This document shows, one piece after another, positions 34,660 to 42,647 of a stretch of 64,000 nucleotides of DNA; the first letter of the stretch is position 1; the number at the start of each line of letters is the position of its first letter. The notes under the pieces were generated by a model. That model was not told the origin of the DNA. It did no database searches and saw only the letters and a list, made by a program, of their open reading frames with translations. The DNA lies in contig NZ_ATUX01000005.1 in the NCBI RefSeq assembly GCF_000420425.1, positions 186,001 to 250,000 of the forward strand, given 5' to 3'. The stretch comes from Schaalia vaccimaxillae DSM 15804. Lineage in GTDB: Bacteria; Actinomycetota; Actinomycetes; Actinomycetales; Actinomycetaceae. Made by a program: the position numbers and the translations under genes.

Positions 34660-34914
34660 TCACTTAGACGAGCCGGTCCAGAAATCCTCGTCGAGGACGG
34701 GATCGTCGTCCTCATCTTCAGCATAGTCGGCGTACTTTGCGTACAGATCGTCCGTATCCTCGTCGTCCTGCTCGTCATCGTCAGCCGCGTAAGCGGCATA
34801 CGGGTCCGACGTTGCAAGCTCGCGCTGAAGAGCATCGAGGTCGGTATCAGGGCTGAAATACTTCAGCTTACGTGCGACTTTCGTCTGCTTAGCCTTTTGA
34901 CGGCCGCGCCCCAT
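34660..34914 (-). CDS. DUF3073 protein
   Basis: This 84-residue protein starts MGRGRQKAKQTKVARKLKY, the hallmark of the actinobacterial DUF3073 family, and continues FSPDTDLDALQREL. The rest is highly acidic (Asp/Glu/Tyr-rich, about residues 45-80). A basic head with an acidic tail could bind nucleic acid or a protein surface, but function is unknown. DUF3073 is usually found next to purM in actinobacteria, and that neighbourhood is preserved here although purF has left. Confidence 0.88.
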   Translation of the reverse strand: MGRGRQKAKQTKVARKLKYFSPDTDLDALQRELATSDPYAAYAADDDEQDDEDTDDLYAKYADYAEDEDDDPVLDEDFWTGSSK

Positions 34915-35172
34915 GGGGTCGACCCCCTCCGCATAGTTCGGGTCCGCTCTGGGCGGTGCCCTGGGTGATCAAAATGTGTCGTGGGACCATCATAGCCATA
35001 GGAACGGTCATCTCTCTTACACAGAAGCCCCTGTGTGCCCCGGCTCATGTTCAAAAGCGAATTAATTGAACCTCAAAAGAGGACCAAGTTCACGAATCCA
35101 CCACAACCGAACGCCGGCAAAGCAGACCGCAACAGCACCTGTGCCGCCGGGCCAGAGTCCCAAATACCGTTC
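34915..35172. other. Intergenic region upstream of DUF3073
   Basis: This 258-base gap carries the promoter region of DUF3073 (minus strand) and the end of the DUF3618 gene. A 6-base inverted repeat gttcaa...ttgaac lies at about 35048-35070. No gene or known RNA was recognised. Confidence 0.4.
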
Positions 35173-35484
35173 CTAGCGGCGCCTGCGAGCCAGACGCAAT
35201 CCAATGAGAGCGACTAAAGCAACTCCGCAGCCCACCGCGATGCCGACCTTCTTCAACGCTTCTTGGTCACCTGCGCGCGCCTCATCAATCGTTTGGGCGA
35301 CGAATGCTTTTGTCTGGGCGACCTTCTCTTGAGCCGTAACCTTGGCCTGACCCATGAGATAGTCGGGTTGGAAACGCTCAACCAACGCGTCAACCGTTGC
35401 GCTCATTTCGGCACGGGTCGCAGCCAATTCAGCTTGGATCTGTTCCTCGCTGCGAGGCTGCGGTGTTGAATCGAAGTCTTTCAC
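35173..35484 (-). CDS. DUF3618 protein
   Basis: This 103-residue protein begins with PRSEEQIQAELAATRAEMSA, then TVDALVERFQPDYL, which is the DUF3618 core: a helix with R-x-E/S-x-x-I...T-R-x-x-L/M...T-V-x-A-L. A helical linker follows and then one C-terminal membrane span (VGCGVALVALIGL) with a LARRRR tail, so it is a tail-anchored protein. It overlaps the holin-X gene by four bases. DUF3618 and holin-X genes are commonly paired in Actinobacteria; the role is unknown but probably envelope-related. Confidence 0.85.
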   Translation of the reverse strand: MKDFDSTPQPRSEEQIQAELAATRAEMSATVDALVERFQPDYLMGQAKVTAQEKVAQTKAFVAQTIDEARAGDQEALKKVGIAVGCGVALVALIGLRLARRRR

Positions 35485-35936
35485 TTGCCCAGTCCCTTCT
35501 TGATCGCATCCACGTCTTTGGTTAAACCGGCTTTGGGATCGGGCTTATGTTCGCTGCTCTTCTTGAGCATCGAAGCCCCGATCGCAGCAAAAATGACAAC
35601 GATCAGTAGAAGGATTCCAGCGGTGATGAGTGAGGCCGCCCACGCGGGAAGAACAATTGCGATAGCCAGCTCGATGGAACGGAAAATCCAGCCGAGCAAG
35701 TAAAGCGCGAATACGGCAGCTATGGCCAATAGCGCGCCGGCAGTTCCAGCCTTCTTGATCAGCGCAGTGGCTTTAACCTTCGTCAGCTCGATCTCTCCGC
35801 TAATGAGCGTGGAAACTTGCGCTGAGAGGGCGGCGAAGAGTTCACCAATGGTTGCCGGCCGAGCTGAATCCGTTGCCAGCGAAACAGGGTCAGGAACCGG
35901 GGTGCCCGGAACAGGAGGCTGATCAGGTGTCGTCAT
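35481..35936 (-). CDS. Actinobacterial holin-X family membrane protein
   Basis: This 151-residue protein has the motif TIGELFAALSAQVSTLISGE, then IELTKVKATALIKKAG, the cytoplasmic helix that opens holin-X (Phage_holin_3_6) proteins, followed by two membrane spans (ALLAIAAVFALYLLGWIF and SLITAGILLLIVVIFAAIG). It ends with a charged tail. In actinobacterial chromosomes these are ordinary housekeeping-type membrane proteins, not phage lysis genes. It is co-transcribed with DUF3618. Confidence 0.85.
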   Translation of the reverse strand: MTTPDQPPVPGTPVPDPVSLATDSARPATIGELFAALSAQVSTLISGEIELTKVKATALIKKAGTAGALLAIAAVFALYLLGWIFRSIELAIAIVLPAWAASLITAGILLLIVVIFAAIGASMLKKSSEHKPDPKAGLTKDVDAIKKGLGK

Positions 35937-36045
35937 CTCTTGCGCTCTCTTCCTCAGACGCCTGCGTCTGATCCGTGTGTAGCACCTAGTTTCTCACGAC
36001 CAGCATGCAACGTGCAGGTCCAGGAAGCAGACGAAGTTTTGGTGT

Positions 36046-37071
36046 CTAGTCTTCAGGCACCACGGGACCGGGCAGATCGGAGAGGATCTTGCGGGCCTGG
36101 CCGATGACCTCGTCGACCTCAGGATCAACTGCTTGGGCTATTGGACGGCCAATGAGTTCGGCGCGAAGAGGATCAGGATCTGATATTGCTTCGACGGAAT
36201 CCGGCTCCCTTGGCGCATGGGCATCCTCGGCTATGTCTTCTTGGGTGCCGGGTTCTGCGTCGGGTGGGGTTTCTTCGGTCGAGATTGCCTCAATCGCGGC
36301 AGGCAGAGAGGCGGCCATGACGCGGGCCAAAGACTGCGAATCGGCAGGCGAAAGGTCAGCGGCTACTGTGCCATTGACGAGGACGACCGTGCGATCACAC
36401 AGCGAAGCGACCTCTGTGCTCATGGTGGCAACGACAACAGCAGCGCCCTTTGCCGCCACAGCCGACAGGATAGAAAAAAGCTCAGTTGAGTCAGCCGGTA
36501 CATCCGACGGGTACTCCACGAGGAAAGTTTGCGCCCCGCAAGCTAGCCCGGCTGCGATCTGAACCTTGATGCGTGAAAAATCGTCGAGGGCCCCAATCGC
36601 GGTGTCCTTGTGGGCGCGCAAACCCGTCAGATCGATGGCTTCTTCAAGGTCGTTCCATTCAGCTACAACCCCGGTGGACGCCAAAGGTTTGACCAGGCAT
36701 TGCCGCACAGTTAGGGATGTATCCAGCGCCCCGCCCTCGTAGATATGGGCGATGGGTGCGATTCTGCCGCCGGTGCGCATCCGCCAACTACGAGGCCGAG
36801 CTGCTATGACGTGTCCTTGCGTCGGATCAGCTAAACCTGCCAGGAGGAGGAGCAGGGAGTCAGATGCGGCGCCGTCCTCGTCCACGAGTGCCGTCACGGT
36901 GTGGCTTCGAAAGCCGACAGTCACATTGGCCAGCAGTGGCTGATCTTCGGCCTCGTCCCAGTAGGACAGGTCGCACACGTGCAGGACGACGCGGCGTCCG
37001 GGGCCTGGCGCAAAGTGTTTCTTGGTTGAGCGCCACCACGGCTTCTTCCCTGGCAGATCGGTGGTCGACAT
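36046..37071 (-). CDS. ABC ATPase-like protein with degenerated catalytic motifs
   Basis: This 341-residue protein has the length, order and secondary-structure pattern of an ABC ATPase in its first ~240 residues, but every catalytic motif is lost. The Walker A position (about 62-73) reads LVDEDGAASDSL rather than GxxGxGKST. The signature position (about 161-170) reads ALDDFSRIKV instead of LSGGQxQR, followed by the typical QIAAGLACGAQ. Walker B (about 183-190) reads FLVEYPSD where FLLDEPTS is expected, and the H-loop reads VVATMSTE instead of VxxTHD. An acidic ~100-residue tail follows. It therefore cannot hydrolyse ATP in the usual way and may be a regulatory or scaffold protein. No permease is adjacent. 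Confidence 0.65.
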   Translation of the reverse strand: MSTTDLPGKKPWWRSTKKHFAPGPGRRVVLHVCDLSYWDEAEDQPLLANVTVGFRSHTVTALVDEDGAASDSLLLLLAGLADPTQGHVIAARPRSWRMRTGGRIAPIAHIYEGGALDTSLTVRQCLVKPLASTGVVAEWNDLEEAIDLTGLRAHKDTAIGALDDFSRIKVQIAAGLACGAQTFLVEYPSDVPADSTELFSILSAVAAKGAAVVVATMSTEVASLCDRTVVLVNGTVAADLSPADSQSLARVMAASLPAAIEAISTEETPPDAEPGTQEDIAEDAHAPREPDSVEAISDPDPLRAELIGRPIAQAVDPEVDEVIGQARKILSDLPGPVVPED

Positions 37072-37290
37072 GGGTCTTATTGTTCCAGTCGAATCGGAAA
37101 AATCCGACCGCGAAGCGGCGAGTGTGCTGATCTCTACTAAGGTTTGCGGCTTTCACGATTGCGTGACCCCCACAATTCCTCTTCTGGGTAGACGCATCGA
37201 ATTGTCGTACCCGTGACAGCGAGGAACATCTTTTGGTGGTTACAGGTACGCAAGAACCCCGAGTTCGTAGTGAACCTCGGGGTTTAATGC

Positions 37291-37366
37291 TGGTGGCTCC
37301 GACCGGCGTCGATCCGGTGACCTTTCGATTTTCAGTCGAACGCTCTACCAACTGAGCTACAGAGCC
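37291..37366 (-). tRNA. tRNA-Phe (GAA)
   Basis: On the minus strand the gene runs GGCTCTG-TAGCTCAGTTGG through anticodon loop CTGAAAA (GAA) and T-loop TTCGA/GATCG type to GGAGCC-ACCA. The CCA end is encoded (37291-37293 on the plus strand read as tgg). Confidence 0.95.
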
Positions 37367-37393
37367 AGTGACCGGACCAACTGGTCTAGTCGG

Positions 37394-37467
37394 CGACCCC
37401 GACGGGACTTGAACCCGCGACCTCCGCCGTGACAGGGCGGCGCGCTAACCAACTGCGCTACGGGGCC
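37394..37467 (-). tRNA. tRNA-Asp (GTC)
   Basis: On the minus strand the gene opens GGCCCCG-TAGCGCAGTTGG, has anticodon loop CTGTCAC (GTC) in a CCGCC/GGCGG stem, T-arm CGGG-TTCAAGT-CCCG, and closes CGGGGTC-G. CCA is not encoded. It is the middle gene of a three-tRNA cluster. Confidence 0.95.
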
Positions 37468-37535
37468 TCACAACAGGTGTAAGACCTATTGAATTATTCT
37501 TCACGTTTCGACAAAAGCCGACACCGCTGAAGAGT

Positions 37536-37608
<73 letters not shown>

Positions 37609-37754
37609 TATCGGCCTCCGGACTCGCGTCCGAGGACGGGTAGAAGCATAAGCAGAAGATGGTCCTGAACGCAAAACGCACAGATGTGAAGCGAGACACT
37701 CCCCTCACAGGGGATACACAGACCCCAGACATCTAAGCCCGATAGGCTGGTCTC

Positions 37755-39431
37755 ATGCTCAGCTTCGCCACAGCATTCATGCCGCTAGAAACCGGAGATC
37801 AACCCCAGTCCGGGGTCGCTGAAGAAACCGTTCGCAACGCCCTCGACATCGCCTCCCTACTGGTGGGCGTCGTCACTGGAATCGTTGCGGGATTCTTGGC
37901 AGCCGCGATTCTCTCCGGCTTCTTCAAACGTGTCCTGCGGCGCAGCCCCGCCGGTTCAGCCCTGGTTAAGCGCGTTCGGACGCCCCTGTATTGGACGGCA
38001 ATGTTCTGGGGTGCGTGGATTGGCCTGCAGGTCACGCTCTTGGACACTGACTTGGCTAACTGGTCGAACGGGGCGCTGGTGGGCACGGTGTCTCACGGCA
38101 TTTTGATCCTGGCAATCTTTGGGATCACGTGGATCGGCTACGCGGCCGCGTGGGTGTTCGAGGACGCCGCTAAAGTCCGCCAAAACATCGACCAAGGGCG
38201 TGCCAGGCGCTTCGAAACCCAAGCCCAGGTGGTGCGACGCCTCACCCAAGTGGTGGTCGCTATCATTGGTATTTGCGTAATTTTGGGCACTTTCGAGGCC
38301 GCGCGCCAGGCAATGACCACATTGCTGGCTTCTGCGGGTCTGATCTCGGTGATCGCAGGTCTGGCAGCTCAACAAACTTTGAGCAATGTGTTCGCTGGAA
38401 TCCAACTGGCATTTACTGATGCAATCCGCGTGGGCGACGTGGTGGTAGCCAATGACAAGAATGAATCCGGAGCCATCGAAGAGATCACCCTGAGCTACAT
38501 CGTGGTGCGCCTGTGGGATGAACGTCGCCTCATCATTCCGTCGACGTACTTCACATCCACCACTTTTGAAAACTGGACGCGCAGGGCTTCAGCGCAGCTC
38601 GGAACCGTCCTCATCCAGCTCGATTGGGCGGCACCTATGACGCTGGTACGCGCCAAGGTCGAACAGATTCTGTCGGCCACTGACCTGTGGGATGGACGCA
38701 CCTGGGCGGTCCAACTCACTGACGTGGATGCCTCCACCATCACCGTGCGCGTCCTGGTCTCTGCAGAAAACTCTGGAAATCTGTGGGACTTGCGTTGCCA
38801 CATCCGCGAAGAGCTCGTGTCATGGATTGTTAATGAAGAACCGTGGGCCAGGCCCTCGACTCGCATCCAACCAATGCAGACCATCTCGGTTGAGGCAGAC
38901 AAATCCAGGGAAAAGATGGCGGCGTTGGCGGCGGAACTGTCCACTATTGCCGAGGACGAGGTTGGCCCGACCGACACGGTCACCCGCGGTTCAGCTGTGG
39001 TGGCTGCCGCTGCGGCCAGCGCCGCAGCCGATGATGATCCGCAAGAGGCAACTCATGCTGCGCGCCTGTTCGCAGCCCGACGCAAATACAAGCGAGCTCG
39101 CCGCAGAGCCATGGCCGACCGCCAACGAGACCTCGCTGAGGGAGTGGCCCTCGAGCCGGGCACGGAAACGAAGGTCATGAGCGCTACCGCTTTGCAGCAG
39201 GCTCTGGCTGCCCGCAGCAGTGACGGTGAACTGACCCAGACAAGTTCTGGGCGTGGAGAAAGGCTTTTCTCTGGTTCTCCTGACGCCGAGGAACGCTCAG
39301 AGATCTATGCGGGTCCCGGTGAAGAAGCATTGGCTGAGCGTGAAGCTGTAGCGCAGCGGCGCAAGCGTGAAGCCATGGGTGGCGATCAGGCAGAAAACCA
39401 CGACGAGGATCAACGCGACAAGCTGAACTAG
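37755..39431 (+). CDS. MscS-family mechanosensitive channel
   Basis: This 558-residue membrane protein has an N-terminal region with about four spans and the MscS core at about residues 190-380. The pore-lining helix is [13 protein letters not shown] followed by [13 protein letters not shown]. The beta domain has [33 protein letters not shown] and FENWTRR. These channels open under membrane tension to release solutes after osmotic downshock. A ~170-residue charged, low-complexity C-terminal extension (Ala/Glu/Arg-rich) goes beyond the classic MscS size. The ATG at 37755 follows the tRNA cluster on the opposite strand, so the gene is probably monocistronic. Confidence 0.9.
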   Translation: MLSFATAFMPLETGDQPQSGVAEETVRNALDIASLLVGVVTGIVAGFLAAAILSGFFKRVLRRSPAGSALVKRVRTPLYWTAMFWGAWIGLQVTLLDTDLANWSNGALVGTVSHGILILAIFGITWIGYAAAWVFEDAAKVRQNIDQGRARRFETQAQVVRRLTQVVVAIIGICVILGTFEAARQAMTTLLASAGLISVIAGLAAQQTLSNVFAGIQLAFTDAIRVGDVVVANDKNESGAIEEITLSYIVVRLWDERRLIIPSTYFTSTTFENWTRRASAQLGTVLIQLDWAAPMTLVRAKVEQILSATDLWDGRTWAVQLTDVDASTITVRVLVSAENSGNLWDLRCHIREELVSWIVNEEPWARPSTRIQPMQTISVEADKSREKMAALAAELSTIAEDEVGPTDTVTRGSAVVAAAAASAAADDDPQEATHAARLFAARRKYKRARRRAMADRQRDLAEGVALEPGTETKVMSATALQQALAARSSDGELTQTSSGRGERLFSGSPDAEERSEIYAGPGEEALAEREAVAQRRKREAMGGDQAENHDEDQRDKLN

Positions 39432-39528
39432 GTTGCCCGTTTCGCCACGATCGCGGCGCATAGGCTTAAAGCCCTCCCGCCCTCGTCCTCGTGTGGCGCG
39501 CTCAGCCTCAGCCGCCGACAATGGAAGC

Positions 39529-39945
39529 ATGACGGACTTTCCTAGCCTTGACGCAGCAGCCACCCGCACTGACGAAGAATGGCGGCGCATCCTCAGTCCC
39601 ATGCAGTACCACGTGCTGCGCGAAGCTGGCACAGAACGTCCTTTCACCGGCGAACTCCTCAACGAATTCCGCCAGGGTTCTTACCATTGCGCAGCGTGTG
39701 ACGCCGAACTGTTTGACGGCGACACGAAATTCGAATCAGGCTGCGGATGGCCCAGCTTCTACCAGTCGAAAGACAATGCGACCACCGACTTGGAAGATCG
39801 ATCCCACGGCATGGTGCGCACCGAAGTGCGGTGCACGAATTGCGGATCCCACCTGGGACATGTGTTTCCCGATGCCCCGAATCAACCCACAGGTTTGCGC
39901 TACTGCATGAACTCTGCGGCCCTGGTTTTTGTTCCGGCTGAGTGA
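39529..39945 (+). CDS. msrB: Peptide methionine-R-sulfoxide reductase
   Basis: This 138-residue enzyme repairs oxidised methionine (R form) in proteins. It has the zinc-binding pairs Cys54/Cys57 (CAAC) and Cys102/Cys105 (CTNC), the catalytic cysteine Cys126 in RYCMNSAAL, and a resolving cysteine in [10 protein letters not shown] chose ATG 39529, because the protein then starts as MsrB proteins usually do; the frame upstream to 39433 is open but its translation is Arg/Pro-rich and unlike the family. It stands between the MscS channel and an EamA exporter. Confidence 0.93.
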   Translation: MTDFPSLDAAATRTDEEWRRILSPMQYHVLREAGTERPFTGELLNEFRQGSYHCAACDAELFDGDTKFESGCGWPSFYQSKDNATTDLEDRSHGMVRTEVRCTNCGSHLGHVFPDAPNQPTGLRYCMNSAALVFVPAE

Positions 39946-40001
39946 GGACCGCCTTCTGACCCGTTTGCGCACGGTCATTGTGGCCGTGGCATCCTAAACG
40001 G

Positions 40002-40862
40002 GTGTCATCGACCGCCCTCGTTCAACGCGTCCCCGCCCAGCTTTTCATCGTCGGTTCCGCCCTCGTCCAATATGTAGGGGCCGCGATCGCGGTGGGTGCT
40101 TTCGCGCAGATTCCTCCGGCATCGGTCGCCTGGTGGCGGGTGACAACGGGTGCGATCATTTTGTTGGCGTGGCGCAGACCCTGGCGCGATGGGCTGACTC
40201 GAAAGGACCTATTTCGGTCCCTTGTTTTCGGCGTGATTCTCACACTTCTCAATACGACTTTCTACGAGGCAATCGCTCGCATCCCCATGGGTGCAGCAGT
40301 ATCCTTAGAGTTCCTTGGACCCGTGGCGGTCGCCGTGGTGCGAGGGCGAGGCTGGGCGCCAAGGATTGCGGCGGTCCTGGCTTTTGCAGGGGTGGCCTCC
40401 ATTGGGGGCTTTGGGCTCGACCTGTCCGACCGCAACACCCTCATTGGAGTGGCGTGGATTTTGGCGGCCGCAGCCATGTGGGCCGGATACATTGTCCTGG
40501 GCCAAAAAATTGCGTCTCAAAGGTCTGGCATTACCAACTTGGTGCTGGGCTGTGCTTTCGGGTCGTTGGTTTTTGCCCCGATTACGGGCAGGGCAGGCAT
40601 CCCCGTCCTCTTCGATCCACACCTGCTGCTCATTGTGGGCGCTGTGGGACTGCTGTCCACGGTCTTGCCCTACACGCTGGAGGCGATGGCAATGTCTCGT
40701 CTGAGCGCCGCAACATTTGCTTTATTTACAGCGATGCTGCCGGCGACGTCAGCCATCGTAGGTGCGGTGATGTTGCGTCAGTCGCCGGCAGCGGGTGAGG
40801 TTATTGGTCTGGTGCTGATCTCAATTGCCGTGTGGATTGCTTCGCGGCCAGAAAGTCGATGA
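40002..40862 (+). CDS. EamA-family transporter (RhtA-like)
   Basis: This membrane protein of about 286 residues has ten spans arranged as two EamA repeats (spans 1-5 and 6-10), for example SVAWWRVTTGAIILLAWRRP and FLGPVAVAVVRGR in the first half and PYTLEAMAMSRLSAATFAL near the end. Characterised relatives such as RhtA export threonine or homoserine. The start is uncertain: GTG 40002 gives a normal N-terminus; an in-frame TTG at 39978 would add eight residues. No good ribosome-binding site is seen for either. The 3' end overlaps the gene on the opposite strand by 42 bases. Confidence 0.85.
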   Translation: MSSTALVQRVPAQLFIVGSALVQYVGAAIAVGAFAQIPPASVAWWRVTTGAIILLAWRRPWRDGLTRKDLFRSLVFGVILTLLNTTFYEAIARIPMGAAVSLEFLGPVAVAVVRGRGWAPRIAAVLAFAGVASIGGFGLDLSDRNTLIGVAWILAAAAMWAGYIVLGQKIASQRSGITNLVLGCAFGSLVFAPITGRAGIPVLFDPHLLLIVGAVGLLSTVLPYTLEAMAMSRLSAATFALFTAMLPATSAIVGAVMLRQSPAAGEVIGLVLISIAVWIASRPESR

Positions 40863-41276
40863 GCATAGATCCTGGGATGGGTCTTGGGGCAATTGCGTTG
40901 TTGGAGCCTCGGATTGAGTTGGCTGAGCCGCGTCTTGCGTTGTTGCTGGGGTCACGGGCGCTGGCGTGGCTGCTGGCGCAGCATGTGAGCCAGTCTGGCC
41001 GTGAATAATCTGGGCGCGCAGGCGTGCGTGGGTGTCAGGATCAATGTGGCCTTCGGCCAGACGCATGTCGAGGATGGTCAAAGGGTTTCGAGGTGTCGGC
41101 GCGTAGCGGCGCACAGCCCACACTCCCACGGCAATGAGAGCGGCCACCACGAGCGCAGCGAAAACCAGCCACGCAATATCGAGGTTGTCAACGCCGTGAC
41201 CACCTGGGCCCTGAAAAACTTGTCCAGTTTGGCCACCGGTGGTTCCGCTGCCGTTTCCGGGAGGGGTTTGATCCAT
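40821..41276 (-). CDS. SHOCT-like membrane protein
   Basis: This 151-residue protein has a Gly/Gln-rich N-terminus, one membrane span (IAWLVFAALVVAALIAVGVW, about residues 33-52), and a segment PLTILDMRLAEGHIDPDTHA then RLRA (about 65-88) that matches the SHOCT pattern L-x-x-L-D-x-R-x-A-x-G-x-I. An Ala/Pro/Thr-rich tail follows. SHOCT regions are short C-terminal oligomerisation motifs in many unrelated membrane proteins. The tail overlaps the EamA gene tail to tail, so its last residues are doubly coded. Confidence 0.75.
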   Translation of the reverse strand: MDQTPPGNGSGTTGGQTGQVFQGPGGHGVDNLDIAWLVFAALVVAALIAVGVWAVRRYAPTPRNPLTILDMRLAEGHIDPDTHARLRAQIIHGQTGSHAAPAATPAPVTPATTQDAAQPTQSEAPTTQLPQDPSQDLCSSTFWPRSNPHGN

Positions 41277-41381
41277 TGATTCTTCTCCTATTCGAAGTGA
41301 TGTACGAACAGGAAGGATCCTGTAGGCGCAGGCTATTTGGAGCCTTAGATCAAGCTGTGCGCCAGATGTGAAATCTGAGCC

Positions 41382-42647
41382 TCATGGTTGGGGTGAGTCA
41401 AGATGCCGGATAGAGGGAGCGTTGCCTCCCCGAGCAATCGTCCAAAAAACCAGCCAAGACATTAGGGAACCGGTGATCATCACCAGGATCATGGGGGTGG
41501 CGCTGTCGCCTCCACCGGAGGTCGCCAAAGGGGAGGCCACCCCGTTGGCAATGGACTGCATGAGGCCTTGAACAGCCGAGGCTGTGCCCGCATGTTCGCG
41601 GGCGTGGCCCAGTGCCAGGGCTGAGGCGTTGCCGAAGATGAAAGCGTTGGCACTCATGAGGACAGCAAAACCAATGCATGTGGGAATGAGCGGCAGACCC
41701 CACGCGAAGTTTGACAGCGCCAGGATGACGACGCCTGCTCCGGCGAGGCACAGTCCGAAGAAAATCAAATGCTTGGGTTGGAAGAAACCAATGAGTCTGA
41801 CGTTGACTAACGCCAGCGCAGACGACAGCAGGGCGTTGCCCGCAAACACCCAGGAGAAGGCAATGGGGGACAAGCCCAGCTGTTCTTGGAGCACATAGGT
41901 TGAGTTTGAGATATAGCCGAACATGCAGAAGCTTGAGAACACCGACGTCAGCATGAGTCCGACGAACATGCGGATGCGCAGGACCTGACCCACTCCCGTA
42001 AAGAATCTGGAAATGCCACCACTGCGCCGTTTGTTAGCGGGTAGAGACTCTGGCGCCCACCTCCAAGCCGTTGCAGCCATCAGCAAAGTGAAGAGGGCGA
42101 GAACCACGAATACGACGCGCCACGGAGCATAGGTGACGATCAACCCACCCACCACGGGCGCAATCATGGGGGCTAGGCCGCCGATTGCTTGAAGGAGCGA
42201 CATGGTGCGTGCCAGCAGATGTCCGTGGGCAACATCAACGAGGATGGCTCGCCCCACGGCAGCGGCGGCACCGCCGCCGAAACCTTGAAGGAAACGCCCA
42301 ACCAATAGCACCCAAATGTTCGGTGAAATGATGCAGATGAGCGAGCCCACCAAGGCAACCAGACCACCCGTAATCATGGGTTTACGTCGCCCAATCTGGT
42401 CAGAGAGTGCCCCGCCGACGATCTGACCCGCTCCAAACCCCAGGAAGAATGCGGTCAGAGTCAGTCCCACCATCGTTGAGGTGGTCGCCAGGTCCGAAGT
42501 GATCTGCGGGAAGGACGGCGCATACATGTCTGTGGCCAGCGGAGGAACCGCGTTTTGCAGAGCCAAAGTGACCAGCAGGGAGACGGTCACTGCACCGCCG
42601 ATGAGGCCGGAGCCGCCCTCGTTGTCGTCGGTCGTGCCCTTGCTCAA
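41382..42647 (-). CDS. MFS transporter, Bcr/CflA-like
   Basis: This 421-residue protein has 12 predicted spans and the MFS motif A region GQIVGGALSDQIGRRKP between spans 2 and 3. The opening NAVPPLATDMYAPSFPQI is typical of the Bcr/CflA drug-efflux group, whose best-known members export bicyclomycin or sulfonamides. Its ATG overlaps the stop of the upstream glycohydrolase-kinase gene by four bases, so the two are co-translated. That coupling suggests the real substrate could be a nucleoside or ADP-ribose-like compound handled by that enzyme, but this is inference. Confidence 0.88.
   Translation of the reverse strand: MSKGTTDDNEGGSGLIGGAVTVSLLVTLALQNAVPPLATDMYAPSFPQITSDLATTSTMVGLTLTAFFLGFGAGQIVGGALSDQIGRRKPMITGGLVALVGSLICIISPNIWVLLVGRFLQGFGGGAAAAVGRAILVDVAHGHLLARTMSLLQAIGGLAPMIAPVVGGLIVTYAPWRVVFVVLALFTLLMAATAWRWAPESLPANKRRSGGISRFFTGVGQVLRIRMFVGLMLTSVFSSFCMFGYISNSTYVLQEQLGLSPIAFSWVFAGNALLSSALALVNVRLIGFFQPKHLIFFGLCLAGAGVVILALSNFAWGLPLIPTCIGFAVLMSANAFIFGNASALALGHAREHAGTASAVQGLMQSIANGVASPLATSGGGDSATPMILVMITGSLMSWLVFWTIARGGNAPSIRHLDSPQP

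Noticed and set aside
35481-35936. Holin-X gene as a sign of prophage
   Set aside because: The family is an ordinary chromosomal gene in Actinobacteria and no other phage gene is nearby.
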